A stretch of 64,000 bases of DNA from Treponema peruense. Lineage in GTDB: Bacteria > Spirochaetota > Spirochaetia > Treponematales > Treponemataceae. Shown here piece after piece: positions 52,797 to 60,455 of this stretch; position 1 is the stretch's first letter; each line of letters starts with the position of its first letter. The stretch lies in NCBI RefSeq assembly GCF_016117655.1, contig NZ_CP064936.1, positions 930,001-994,000 on the forward strand, given 5' to 3'. The notes beneath the pieces were generated by a model, which was not told where the DNA came from, ran no database searches, and worked only from the letters and a program-made list of their open reading frames with translations. A program made the position numbers and the translations under genes.

Positions 52797-53096
52797 TTAC
52801 ATGTCTGAAGGATCGCTGTCTTCTTCTATTTCGTCTTCGTCATTGTAGAATCCGTCATCAAAACCGTGTCTTCTGTTGTCATAACCGTCTTCGGGTTCCT
52901 GATCATCAAAAGGCTCGTCGTAGGCATCATCATCTTCATCTAAAAAGCCGTCGTTGAAGTCATCTTCGTAGGAATCTTCATCGTCTTCGAAATCATCGTC
53001 AAAATCATCGTCCGAAGCCATATCGTCCGAATAGTCGTCATCATATGAAAATCCTGCCATTGATGAAAATTCAGAATAAAAATCCTCGTTGAACAT
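52797..53096 (-). CDS. Extremely acidic small protein, function unknown
   Basis: 99 residues from the ATG at 53096, chosen because AAGGGG lies just upstream; the frame opens ten codons earlier. By my count 47 of 99 residues are Asp or Glu, with two Arg and no Lys, and Phe or Tyr recur every few residues in DDF/DDY patterns. It has no signal peptide or cysteine. Such composition fits a DNA- or RNA-mimicking or polymerase-associated acidic tail protein (for example the delta subunit tail), a cation buffer, or an intrinsically disordered partner. None can be chosen from sequence. It is transcribed away from ispE. Confidence 0.7.
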   Translation of the reverse strand: MFNEDFYSEFSSMAGFSYDDDYSDDMASDDDFDDDFEDDEDSYEDDFNDGFLDEDDDAYDEPFDDQEPEDGYDNRRHGFDDGFYNDEDEIEEDSDPSDM

Positions 53097-53247
53097 GAGT
53101 GTATTCCCCTTCAGATAAGCTGGCATTTAACTCTAAGCGACGTTTTTAACTGTAATTGACAGACTATATTTTGTCAATCCATATTTTAGCAAATTTTACA
53201 AAAGTTTGACTTTTTTTAGAATTTCTCGCAAACAGGAGTTTTTGTCA

Positions 53248-53277
53248 TTGACATAGTTCTCTTTAAATTGATATAAT
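53248..53277 (+). promoter_or_regulatory. Leaderless promoter of ispE-spoVG
   Basis: TTGACA (53248-53253), 18 bp, TATAAT (53272-53277), eight bases, ATG at 53286. Both hexamers are consensus, and no Shine-Dalgarno sequence is possible downstream of the predicted start point. Confidence 0.8.
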
Positions 53278-53285
53278 ATAGATGT

Positions 53286-54164
53286 ATGCATGAATGTGTT
53301 ACTGTTCTTGCTCCGGCAAAGATAAACCTTGGTTTGCAGGTTCTTCCCCGCCGGAATGACGGTTTTCATTCCATAAGAAGTTTGTTTACAACTGTAAATC
53401 TTTGTGACCGGATAACGGTTTCTGTTTCCGATAAAAAAAACTTCTGTGGTGTGAGTTGTGAAGGAATGGCACTTCCTTCAGAAAATACATTTACAAAGGC
53501 GTACAAAGCTTTCTGCGTGCTGACCGGTGTGGAATCTGGTGTTTCTGTCGAAGTGACAAAGCATATTCCTTCCGGCGGTGGATTGGGGGGCGGCTCAAGT
53601 GATGCTTCTTCTTTTTTACAATCCATTGATACTATTTTCGGCACAGGTTTGTCTGAGACCGAATTCATGAAGCTTTCCGGCGAGGTAGGCAGCGACTGTT
53701 TCTTTTTTACAAAGGCTCTGCTTGCTTGCAAAAATACTGCGCTGTTCCGTCCTTTTGCGGCTTTTGTAGAAGGACGGGGCGAAGTTGTTACTGAACTTAG
53801 GGCCAGAAACGATTATTCTGTTCTTCTGGTAATGCCTGAGGTTTCGGTTTCTACACCTTTTGCCTATAATCTTGTTGACGCGGCAGGAACAACTGCTTTG
53901 GACAGGAATTTTGGCATTGAAGATGCGGCCGGTTTGTATGCAAAAGATGTTCTGGAGTGGAACTTTGTAAATGATTTTACGCTTCCTGTCAGAGGTGCGT
54001 TTGAAAAAGTAAATGAGGCACTTAACGATATTGGTGAGTCAGGTGCCGACTTTGCAGATATGTCTGGATCCGGATCTACTGTATTCGGTGTTTTTTCTGA
54101 TGCGGCACGGGCCCGGAAAGCGCTGGCTGTTTTGCAGAAAAAATGGAGAGCTGTACTCGTTTAG
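53286..54164 (+). CDS. ispE: 4-diphosphocytidyl-2-C-methyl-D-erythritol kinase
   Basis: GHMP-family kinase of the non-mevalonate isoprenoid pathway. 292 residues. APAKINLGLQVL (about 9) is the substrate loop, PSGGGLGGGSSDASS (about 96-110) the ATP-binding glycine-rich motif, and SGSGSTVFGVF (about 258) motif 3. The start ATG has a consensus promoter immediately upstream and no ribosome binding site. spoVG follows after 30 bases with a strong GGAGGAGGGAG site. Confidence 0.93.
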   Translation: MHECVTVLAPAKINLGLQVLPRRNDGFHSIRSLFTTVNLCDRITVSVSDKKNFCGVSCEGMALPSENTFTKAYKAFCVLTGVESGVSVEVTKHIPSGGGLGGGSSDASSFLQSIDTIFGTGLSETEFMKLSGEVGSDCFFFTKALLACKNTALFRPFAAFVEGRGEVVTELRARNDYSVLLVMPEVSVSTPFAYNLVDAAGTTALDRNFGIEDAAGLYAKDVLEWNFVNDFTLPVRGAFEKVNEALNDIGESGADFADMSGSGSTVFGVFSDAARARKALAVLQKKWRAVLV

Positions 54165-54194
54165 CCGATTGGTGTAAGCGGGAGGAGGGAGTTT

Positions 54195-54485
54195 ATGCAG
54201 ATTACTGATATCAGAATCCGCAAAGTTGATGGAGAAGGTAAGCTTAGGGCTTATGTTACTGTTACTTTTGACAACTGTTTTGTTGTTCACAATGTAAAAG
54301 TAATAGAAGGAAAGTCAGGTAATTTTATTGCAATGCCCAGCAGAAGAACTGCGAGCGGAGAATTTAAGGACGTGGCTCATCCGATTAACCCTGAATTCAG
54401 AAATGAGATTCAGGAACAGATTCTTAAGGAATTTGACGCAGGGCATTTTGAAGATACAGGTGCTTCTGTCGAAGATGAAATTTGA
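54195..54485 (+). CDS. spoVG: SpoVG family RNA/DNA-binding regulator
   Basis: 96 residues. [39 protein letters not shown] and the FIAMPSRR motif are the conserved core. In Borrelia and Staphylococcus SpoVG binds nucleic acids and controls gene expression. It is linked to ispE as in Firmicutes (ispE-purR-spoVG neighbourhood). A tRNA-Gln gene follows 29 bases later. Confidence 0.95.
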   Translation: MQITDIRIRKVDGEGKLRAYVTVTFDNCFVVHNVKVIEGKSGNFIAMPSRRTASGEFKDVAHPINPEFRNEIQEQILKEFDAGHFEDTGASVEDEI

Positions 54486-54514
54486 ATTAGGGGTGCATTG
54501 CCCTTTGAATATTT

Positions 54515-54587
54515 TGGGACGTCGTCAAGTGGTAAGACAACGGCTTTTGGTGCCGTCATTCCGCTGGTTCGAGTCCAGCCGTCCCAG
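54515..54587 (+). tRNA. tRNA-Gln (TTG anticodon)
   Basis: Acceptor stem TGGGACG/CGTCCCA, D arm GTC..GAC, anticodon stem ACGGC/GCCGT around TTTTGGT, T arm GCTGG/CCAGC and G discriminator. CCA is not encoded. It lies between spoVG and rplY on the same strand and may be processed from a longer transcript. Confidence 0.95.
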
Positions 54588-54629
54588 TTTTTTTTATAAG
54601 GAAACTTAAAAAAATAAGGAGTTCTTTTT

Positions 54630-55184
54630 ATGGAACAGTTTGTTGTTAATGCAAAAATCCGCAAAGAGGCAGGAAAGCGTGTCTCAAAGCAGCTTCGTGC
54701 GGAAGGTCGTATTCCTGCAATCGCCTATAACGAAAAGGGCGAGTCAATTATGCTTGACGTAGATGCAGCGGAATTCTCAAAAGCCTGGCGTTCAATCACT
54801 CCGACAACTCTTATCAACCTTAAGATTGACGGACAGGATAATATGGCTTATATTCAGGATACAGAGTACGATATCAAGACCGACAAGAATCTTCATGCCG
54901 ACTTCCATATCGTATCAGGAACAAAGCCGATTACTGCTGTTCTTAAGATGCACTATTCTGGAACTCCTGTCGGTGTACTTAAGGGTGGTTTTATGGTAAA
55001 GCATGTTCCCGATGTAAAACTCAAGGCTCTTCCTGCTGATATGCCGGTTTCAATTTCTGCCGATGTTTCAAAGGTAGAAATCGGACAGAAGTTTACTGTT
55101 GCTGATCTTGGTCTCAGCGACAAGGTTACTATTCTTTCAAAGCCGACTGCGGTTATTGTTTCAATCGCACCTCCAAGAAAGTAA
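54630..55184 (+). CDS. rplY: 50S ribosomal protein bL25 (Ctc type)
   Basis: 184 residues: an N-terminal bL25 5S-rRNA-binding domain (about 1-92; AKIRKEAGKRVSKQLRAEGRIPAIAY) plus the C-terminal TL5/Ctc beta domain. AAGGAG precedes the ATG. It is followed by an intrinsic terminator that abuts tilS. Confidence 0.95.
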   Translation: MEQFVVNAKIRKEAGKRVSKQLRAEGRIPAIAYNEKGESIMLDVDAAEFSKAWRSITPTTLINLKIDGQDNMAYIQDTEYDIKTDKNLHADFHIVSGTKPITAVLKMHYSGTPVGVLKGGFMVKHVPDVKLKALPADMPVSISADVSKVEIGQKFTVADLGLSDKVTILSKPTAVIVSIAPPRK

Positions 55185-55212
55185 TTTCAGGAATCTTTTG
55201 TTTTAAATTTTG

Positions 55213-55242
55213 CCCTCTGTTTTTTGCAGAGGGTTTTTTTTT
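55213..55242 (+). terminator. rplY terminator, immediately ahead of tilS
   Basis: CCCTCTG (55213-55219) pairs with CAGAGGG (55227-55233), followed by T9. The tilS ATG is only ten bases after the T run, so tilS mRNA must come from readthrough, unless a promoter lies within rplY. Confidence 0.85.
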
Positions 55243-55251
55243 GAGGCTGCC

Positions 55252-56634
55252 ATGTCTGGTTCGGAACGAATTTTCGATTTTGAAAAAAAAGTGTCCCAGG
55301 GTCTTGCTGAATGCGGTGTAAATTTATTTGCAGACAAAAGTGCCCCTGTAGGAGTTGCAGTAAGCGGCGGTGCAGACTCGGTTTCTCTTCTTGTATCTCT
55401 TGTTCATATTTGTAAAAATCCCGGAAAAATAATTGCAGTTACTGTAAACCACAATCTTCGTTCAGAAGAAGAAAGTGGCGGGGATGCAGTCTTTGTAGAA
55501 AAGTTGTGCTCTTCCCTTGGTGTCAAGTGCAGAAGGTTTGATGTTCCGCGCGGAAAAATTCTTTCTGAGGCAAAAAAAAACGGTAGCGGTGTAGAAGATG
55601 CTGCGCGCAAAATACGCTATTCCTGTTTTGAAAAATTTATTCAAGAAACCGGCTCTTCATTTCTTTGTCTTGCACATAACCGGAATGACCGTATAGAAAC
55701 TGTCGTGATGCGTTTTATGCAGGGGGCGGGTACTTCTTCTCTTGCAGGAATTCCGCAGCGCAGGGGTGTTTTTGTCCGGCCCCTTATTGGTATTCCGCGG
55801 GAAGAAATTGAATCCTATCTTTGTGAACAGGGCATTTCCTACAGAACAGATTCTACAAATTCAGATACCAGTCTGTTCCGCAACTGTGTGCGCAGAAAGA
55901 TTATGCCTTTTTTGGATGAATGCAGTCCAGGATGGAGGAAAGCCGTACTTTCTCTTTCTTCAAAAATGGCCTGCGATGCTGACTTTATTGAACAAAGTGT
56001 TTCTGAGGCATGCAGCAATCCTTCGGTTTCGCTTTTGCTTTCAGAAGGGCGTGCCTCTTTATTGCGTGCAGGGTATTCAGCCCTTCATAAAAGCATACGC
56101 ATACGGCTTCTTTACAAATGTATTTCTTATGCAGGGGCCGTTTCTAGAATTCCGTATAGCTTTGTAGAAGACTTTGACAAAAGTGTATATTCGGATTGCG
56201 GCGAAAAAAATATGTCTGCCTGCGGAATAAGTATGGTGGCCGAAAAAGATATAATTTGCATTCAAAAAAATGTAAAACCGGCGACAGAAAGCGTGTTTTT
56301 TGTTATAATAGAAAAAAATGGAACTTATGCACTCGGGGATCTTGTGGTGGAAGTTTCTTCGGAAGGCAAAGCAGTCAGCCTGTCCTGCGGGAACAAAACT
56401 GTTTCTTTGGGGAATACAGGGTTCCCGTTTGTTATAAGAAGCCGTCAGTCCGGAGATGAATTTCTACGTCCGGACGGAACTTCCAGGTCTGTTTCAAAAA
56501 TTTTTGATGACTGGAAGTGCGGTATTCTCAGGGATAAGATTCCGCTGGTTCAGAGAGTGTGCGGGGACTGCAGTCAAAATATAGTTTTGATTTGGGGAGA
56601 ACTCTATGGATTTAAAAACTGTTTTTCGGTTTAA
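55252..56634 (+). CDS. tilS: tRNA(Ile)-lysidine synthetase
   Basis: Adds lysine to C34 of tRNA-Ile(CAU) so that AUA is read. 460 residues from the ATG at 55252, with GAGG upstream; the frame is open from 55210, but that part overlaps the terminator. The PP-loop VAVSGGADSVSLL is at about 34-46, with VNHNLRSEE (about 66) and LAHNRNDRIETVVMRFMQGAG (about 142). The C-terminal substrate-binding domain ends with FDDWKCGILRDKIPLV. It is followed after 21 bases by the TPR/Ca-loop gene. Confidence 0.93.
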   Translation: MSGSERIFDFEKKVSQGLAECGVNLFADKSAPVGVAVSGGADSVSLLVSLVHICKNPGKIIAVTVNHNLRSEEESGGDAVFVEKLCSSLGVKCRRFDVPRGKILSEAKKNGSGVEDAARKIRYSCFEKFIQETGSSFLCLAHNRNDRIETVVMRFMQGAGTSSLAGIPQRRGVFVRPLIGIPREEIESYLCEQGISYRTDSTNSDTSLFRNCVRRKIMPFLDECSPGWRKAVLSLSSKMACDADFIEQSVSEACSNPSVSLLLSEGRASLLRAGYSALHKSIRIRLLYKCISYAGAVSRIPYSFVEDFDKSVYSDCGEKNMSACGISMVAEKDIICIQKNVKPATESVFFVIIEKNGTYALGDLVVEVSSEGKAVSLSCGNKTVSLGNTGFPFVIRSRQSGDEFLRPDGTSRSVSKIFDDWKCGILRDKIPLVQRVCGDCSQNIVLIWGELYGFKNCFSV

Positions 56635-56655
56635 GCCGGTTATTCGGATGGAAGT

Positions 56656-58806
56656 ATGAGTACAAGATTTTCTTTTGGAATTTTTACTTTTGTTTTTTTT
56701 CTTTGTATTTCTGTAATTAAAGTTTCTGCTGATTCTATAATTCCTCCGGCAGGTGTTCAGTCTGCCAACCGCAGAACGGCATTGCGCTGTCTTTCCCTGT
56801 CAAAGGAATTTGTTGACTCACAGGACTGGAACGCTGCTCTTTCGCAGGCAACTCTCGGACTGTCCTATGATGATTCTGTTTCGGATCTCTGGTATCTTAT
56901 GGCGGTTTCGCATTCGGGGCTCGGTGCACAAAGGTCTGTGATTATTCCGCTTCTGGAAAATTCACTTAAAAAAAACAACTGGGTTGACTATAACCGCGAC
57001 GCAGCAAGACTTATGTATGCCGATGTTTTGAGCGATACCGGTGAAAGTAAAAAAGCAGTTGAAATTCTTGATTCAGAGCCTTTTGTTTATTCCGCAGATG
57101 CTGAATATGTCAGGATAAAAGCGCTTTACCGCATTGGTGATGAACAGTCTGTTTCATTGGCCAGAACAAAAATGGAGGGCGCCGGAAGAATTTATCCTTT
57201 TGATACAAGATTTCCGCTGCTTTTCTTTAAGAGTGAATACGGCAGGCCGCAAAGTGCAGCGTCGTCGGCAATTGCATCTTATTTTATTTCGCGTGTCTCT
57301 CAGTATGCAGAAGCTGCGCCCGATAAAGATGCCGAACTTGAAATTTATGCAGCATCTTTTGCGGCAGGAGAAATGCGCGTCCGTATGCTTAAGTCTTTTT
57401 CTGCCAGAGATTTAAGGCATCCTTTGTATGCAATTGTTGCGCTGGATGCAAATCTTCTTTCTGAACAGGATGCGCTTTCGTATATCTGTGATTTTTCTGA
57501 TGATTCAATTGACTTTGATTTGCTGTCAGAGTTTTTGCAGAAGCTTGGCTCTGATGATGTAAAGAAGGAAGCAGCTGCTTATTTTAATTCGTATTCAGGT
57601 GTAATAGAGCAGGATACTGACCGCGACGGACTTGTGAATCTGTATGTCAAATATGGAAGAGGCCGTCCGCAGACTGTATTTTATGACAAAAATCAGGACG
57701 GAATTTCGGACTGGTCCCTTGCCTGCGATTTTGGTGCACCCGTGTCCGGTTCAATGAAAGTTCCCAGAATGGATTTTACATGGGATGATTTTCCTTATCT
57801 TTCTTCGGTTTCATTGCCTTCAGGTGAAAATGATATTCCGTCTTATGAATTCGGCCTTGTATCGCGCGAACTTGAATGGTCACCCGTTTTAATGAACGCC
57901 GGCAACAGTATATCGCACTCTCTTGGTTTTGATTTTTATTATCCTGTTTTGAATGAAGATTTGCGCAGTCTTTCCAAAGAAGAACTTTTGGCCTGTGCCT
58001 CATCCCTTTCTGTAAATACAAACGAAAACGGCGGAAAGCGGATTAAATTTCTTATTCAGAACGGACAAACTGTTTCTGCAGAATATTATAACGGGCAAAA
58101 AATGTATGCTGTTGCACGCTTTGACAGAAATACAGTTACAATGCGCGTTGTTGATTCTGACAGTGACGGCATTTTTGAAACTACAGAAATTTATGCGGCT
58201 GACCACGGCGGAACACAAAATGCTTTTTCTGATGAACAGCGTATTATGCAGAATTTGTTTGGAACTTCAGCTGCCGGTTCGGGTGTATATCTTCGTATGA
58301 TTCAGGTAGATACAAACGCAGACAGTATCATTGATTTTACCGAGGAATATCTTGAAGACGGAACGGTTGTTTCTTCATGGGATACCGACGGTGATGCAAA
58401 CTGGGATGTGCGGAATTTTCGTAATGACAAAGATGCATCTGAAACTGCAGAGTTCAGAAACTTTGACGGAAAAAATTCTATCTTTGTAACATTGCAGAAT
58501 AAAATTCCGGCTTCTGTAAAAATAAATGAAAAGGAATTTTCTGTAACCAAAGATATTTCTGAAAATTTTTACTGGATAGGGGAAAAGAATCCCGCTTTTG
58601 CAGGTGATTTCTACAGTGAATGTGCACAAAAAGCTTTGGAGCATCTTGCCGCAATTTCCGGTGCGGCTGCTTCTGCAGTTCTTGAGTTTAAGGAAGATAA
58701 CGGCTCTATAAGAATCAACTGCGTGCGCATGGGTTCGTTTAATTATGGAATGATTATTCCTTATTTAGAAACATTCCCCTCTTTGGAAAAGGAGACGGCT
58801 GAATGA
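56656..58806 (+). CDS. Secreted TPR-like protein with calcium-loop-like repeats
   Basis: 716 residues with a signal peptide (about 1-26). Residues about 35-200 are helical and TPR-like (ALRCLSLSKEFVDSQDWNAALSQATLGLSY). From about 316 on there are at least five aspartate-rich loops of thrombospondin-3/dockerin type: DTDRDGLVN, DKNQDGISD, DSDSDGIFE, DTNADSIID and DTDGDANWD, likely Ca2+-binding. The remainder is beta-rich. I recognise no named family. It overlaps the protease gene by four bases (ATGA), so the two are coexpressed and probably work together in the envelope. Confidence 0.65.
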   Translation: MSTRFSFGIFTFVFFLCISVIKVSADSIIPPAGVQSANRRTALRCLSLSKEFVDSQDWNAALSQATLGLSYDDSVSDLWYLMAVSHSGLGAQRSVIIPLLENSLKKNNWVDYNRDAARLMYADVLSDTGESKKAVEILDSEPFVYSADAEYVRIKALYRIGDEQSVSLARTKMEGAGRIYPFDTRFPLLFFKSEYGRPQSAASSAIASYFISRVSQYAEAAPDKDAELEIYAASFAAGEMRVRMLKSFSARDLRHPLYAIVALDANLLSEQDALSYICDFSDDSIDFDLLSEFLQKLGSDDVKKEAAAYFNSYSGVIEQDTDRDGLVNLYVKYGRGRPQTVFYDKNQDGISDWSLACDFGAPVSGSMKVPRMDFTWDDFPYLSSVSLPSGENDIPSYEFGLVSRELEWSPVLMNAGNSISHSLGFDFYYPVLNEDLRSLSKEELLACASSLSVNTNENGGKRIKFLIQNGQTVSAEYYNGQKMYAVARFDRNTVTMRVVDSDSDGIFETTEIYAADHGGTQNAFSDEQRIMQNLFGTSAAGSGVYLRMIQVDTNADSIIDFTEEYLEDGTVVSSWDTDGDANWDVRNFRNDKDASETAEFRNFDGKNSIFVTLQNKIPASVKINEKEFSVTKDISENFYWIGEKNPAFAGDFYSECAQKALEHLAAISGAAASAVLEFKEDNGSIRINCVRMGSFNYGMIIPYLETFPSLEKETAE

Positions 58807-60446
58807 AAAAGCTGGTTTTGTTCTTTGCTGCATTTGTCTTTGTTTCATGCACAAGTATTGATAAAAATGTTGAACTTATTCCGCGGCCGGATTATACAGA
58901 AAATGATGCACTGTCTGATGAGCTTTCTTTGGTTGCGGAGCTGCTCAAGACTGATCCTGTAAAAGCTTTGTGGCGTTCTTACCTGGCTGCAAGAAATGCA
59001 CGCGAAAATGATTCAGCACAAAAACTGTTTGAAGAATGTTCCCGAAGTGTTTCTGAATTGTGTCAAAAGGCATATGACTCAAAAGATTATGTAGAGGCTC
59101 TGCGGTGTTTCAGATCGCTTTCTTCTGTAAATGCAGTTGATGAGAATGTCCTTCAGGTTGGGGAACAGAAACTTTATGCACTTGCGCTTTCAAATGTTCC
59201 GGGACTTTCTGCGGTTAACAAAAAAAATGCGGCAACAGTTTCTGATATGATTAAAGGTACAGTCACTGTTCTTGTAGACAAGGGAATAAAAATTGAACGT
59301 GGAATGGGGTATTCTGATTCTGTTTTGGGAAGCGGTTTTTTTATTTCTGAAGACGGCTATATTGTAACGAACCATCATGTTATTTCTGACATGGTTGACC
59401 CCCGCTATGAAGGGTTTGCACGGCTTTATATCAAACTTGCCGAAGATCCAGATACACGCATTCCGGCCAAGGTTGTAGGTTGGGATTCAACCCTGGATCT
59501 TGCTTTACTCAAGACAGAAATAAAAGCCCCCTATGTTTTTGAACTCGGCTCCAGTTCAGATCTTTCTGTCGGTGACAGGGTCTTTGCGATTGGTTCTCCA
59601 CTCGGGCTTGACAAGACACTCACCAGCGGAATTATTTCTTCTGATGACAGGCATTTGTTTTCTGCGGGATTTGTTTTCCAGATTGATGCTGCCGTTAACA
59701 GCGGAAACTCAGGCGGACCTTTGATAGATGAAAAAGGCCGTGTCCAGGCAGTTGTTTTTGCAGGTGTAATGAATTATCAGGGACTTAACTTTGCAATCCC
59801 GGTTGAATACCTGCGCTATGATCTTCCGTTTCTTTTTGCCGGCGGTGAAAGAAAGCATCCGTGGTGCGGCGCTTATGGAAAGACAAAGAGACTTCCGGGT
59901 TCAGGCTCTGTTTCAGAAGGTGTTCTTGTAAATTACGTGATGCCCGGTTCGAGCGGGGATTTGTCGGGACTTACAGAAGGTGCGACTGTCGTTTCTGTTA
60001 ACGGTGTTCTGGTATCATCGCTGGACGATCTGCACAGCTGCTTTATGCAGGAAAGTAAAGGGACAATTGTTCTACTCGAAGTACAGAATCCTATCGGCGG
60101 AACAACTTCCTTTGCTGTTTATCTTGAAGGCCGTCCTGAAAATCCCGGCTATGAAATTTACAGGCACGATTTGATTTCGGGCTCTCTTCTTCCTATTCTT
60201 GGAATGAGGCTTGTGGGAGTGTCGAGTTCAAATAAGAAAAAATTTTCAGTTGTGAATGTAATAAAAGGTTCTATTGCTGACAAAGCTGGATTCAGTGAAA
60301 ATGATCCTGTTGATATTCTTAATGTTAAAATCAGCGATGAAAAAGATATTGCGTATGTAGAAATGTATGCGCGCAAAAGAAAAAACGGCTATCTTGACGT
60401 AAGCCTTGGATTAACGGCTTCTCTTGACAGTCCATATTATTTTTAA
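58803..60446 (+). CDS. Trypsin-like (S1C/Deg) serine protease, putative lipoprotein, with PDZ-like domains
   Basis: 547 residues. The signal peptide ends in FVSC (Cys about 16; relaxed lipobox), followed by a helical region of about 120 residues unlike DegP. The protease domain (about 150-330) has the triad His in VTNHHVISD (about 195), Asp in STLDLALLK (about 230) and Ser in NSGNSGGPL (about 302). One PDZ-like domain at about 375-440 and a second degenerate one at about 460-540 follow. It is a second Deg-type protease in the window besides the one at 45823, with a longer N-terminal module. AAGGAG lies before the ATG, which overlaps the upstream gene's stop. Confidence 0.85.
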   Translation: MKKLVLFFAAFVFVSCTSIDKNVELIPRPDYTENDALSDELSLVAELLKTDPVKALWRSYLAARNARENDSAQKLFEECSRSVSELCQKAYDSKDYVEALRCFRSLSSVNAVDENVLQVGEQKLYALALSNVPGLSAVNKKNAATVSDMIKGTVTVLVDKGIKIERGMGYSDSVLGSGFFISEDGYIVTNHHVISDMVDPRYEGFARLYIKLAEDPDTRIPAKVVGWDSTLDLALLKTEIKAPYVFELGSSSDLSVGDRVFAIGSPLGLDKTLTSGIISSDDRHLFSAGFVFQIDAAVNSGNSGGPLIDEKGRVQAVVFAGVMNYQGLNFAIPVEYLRYDLPFLFAGGERKHPWCGAYGKTKRLPGSGSVSEGVLVNYVMPGSSGDLSGLTEGATVVSVNGVLVSSLDDLHSCFMQESKGTIVLLEVQNPIGGTTSFAVYLEGRPENPGYEIYRHDLISGSLLPILGMRLVGVSSSNKKKFSVVNVIKGSIADKAGFSENDPVDILNVKISDEKDIAYVEMYARKRKNGYLDVSLGLTASLDSPYYF

Positions 60447-60455
60447 GGATTTACT

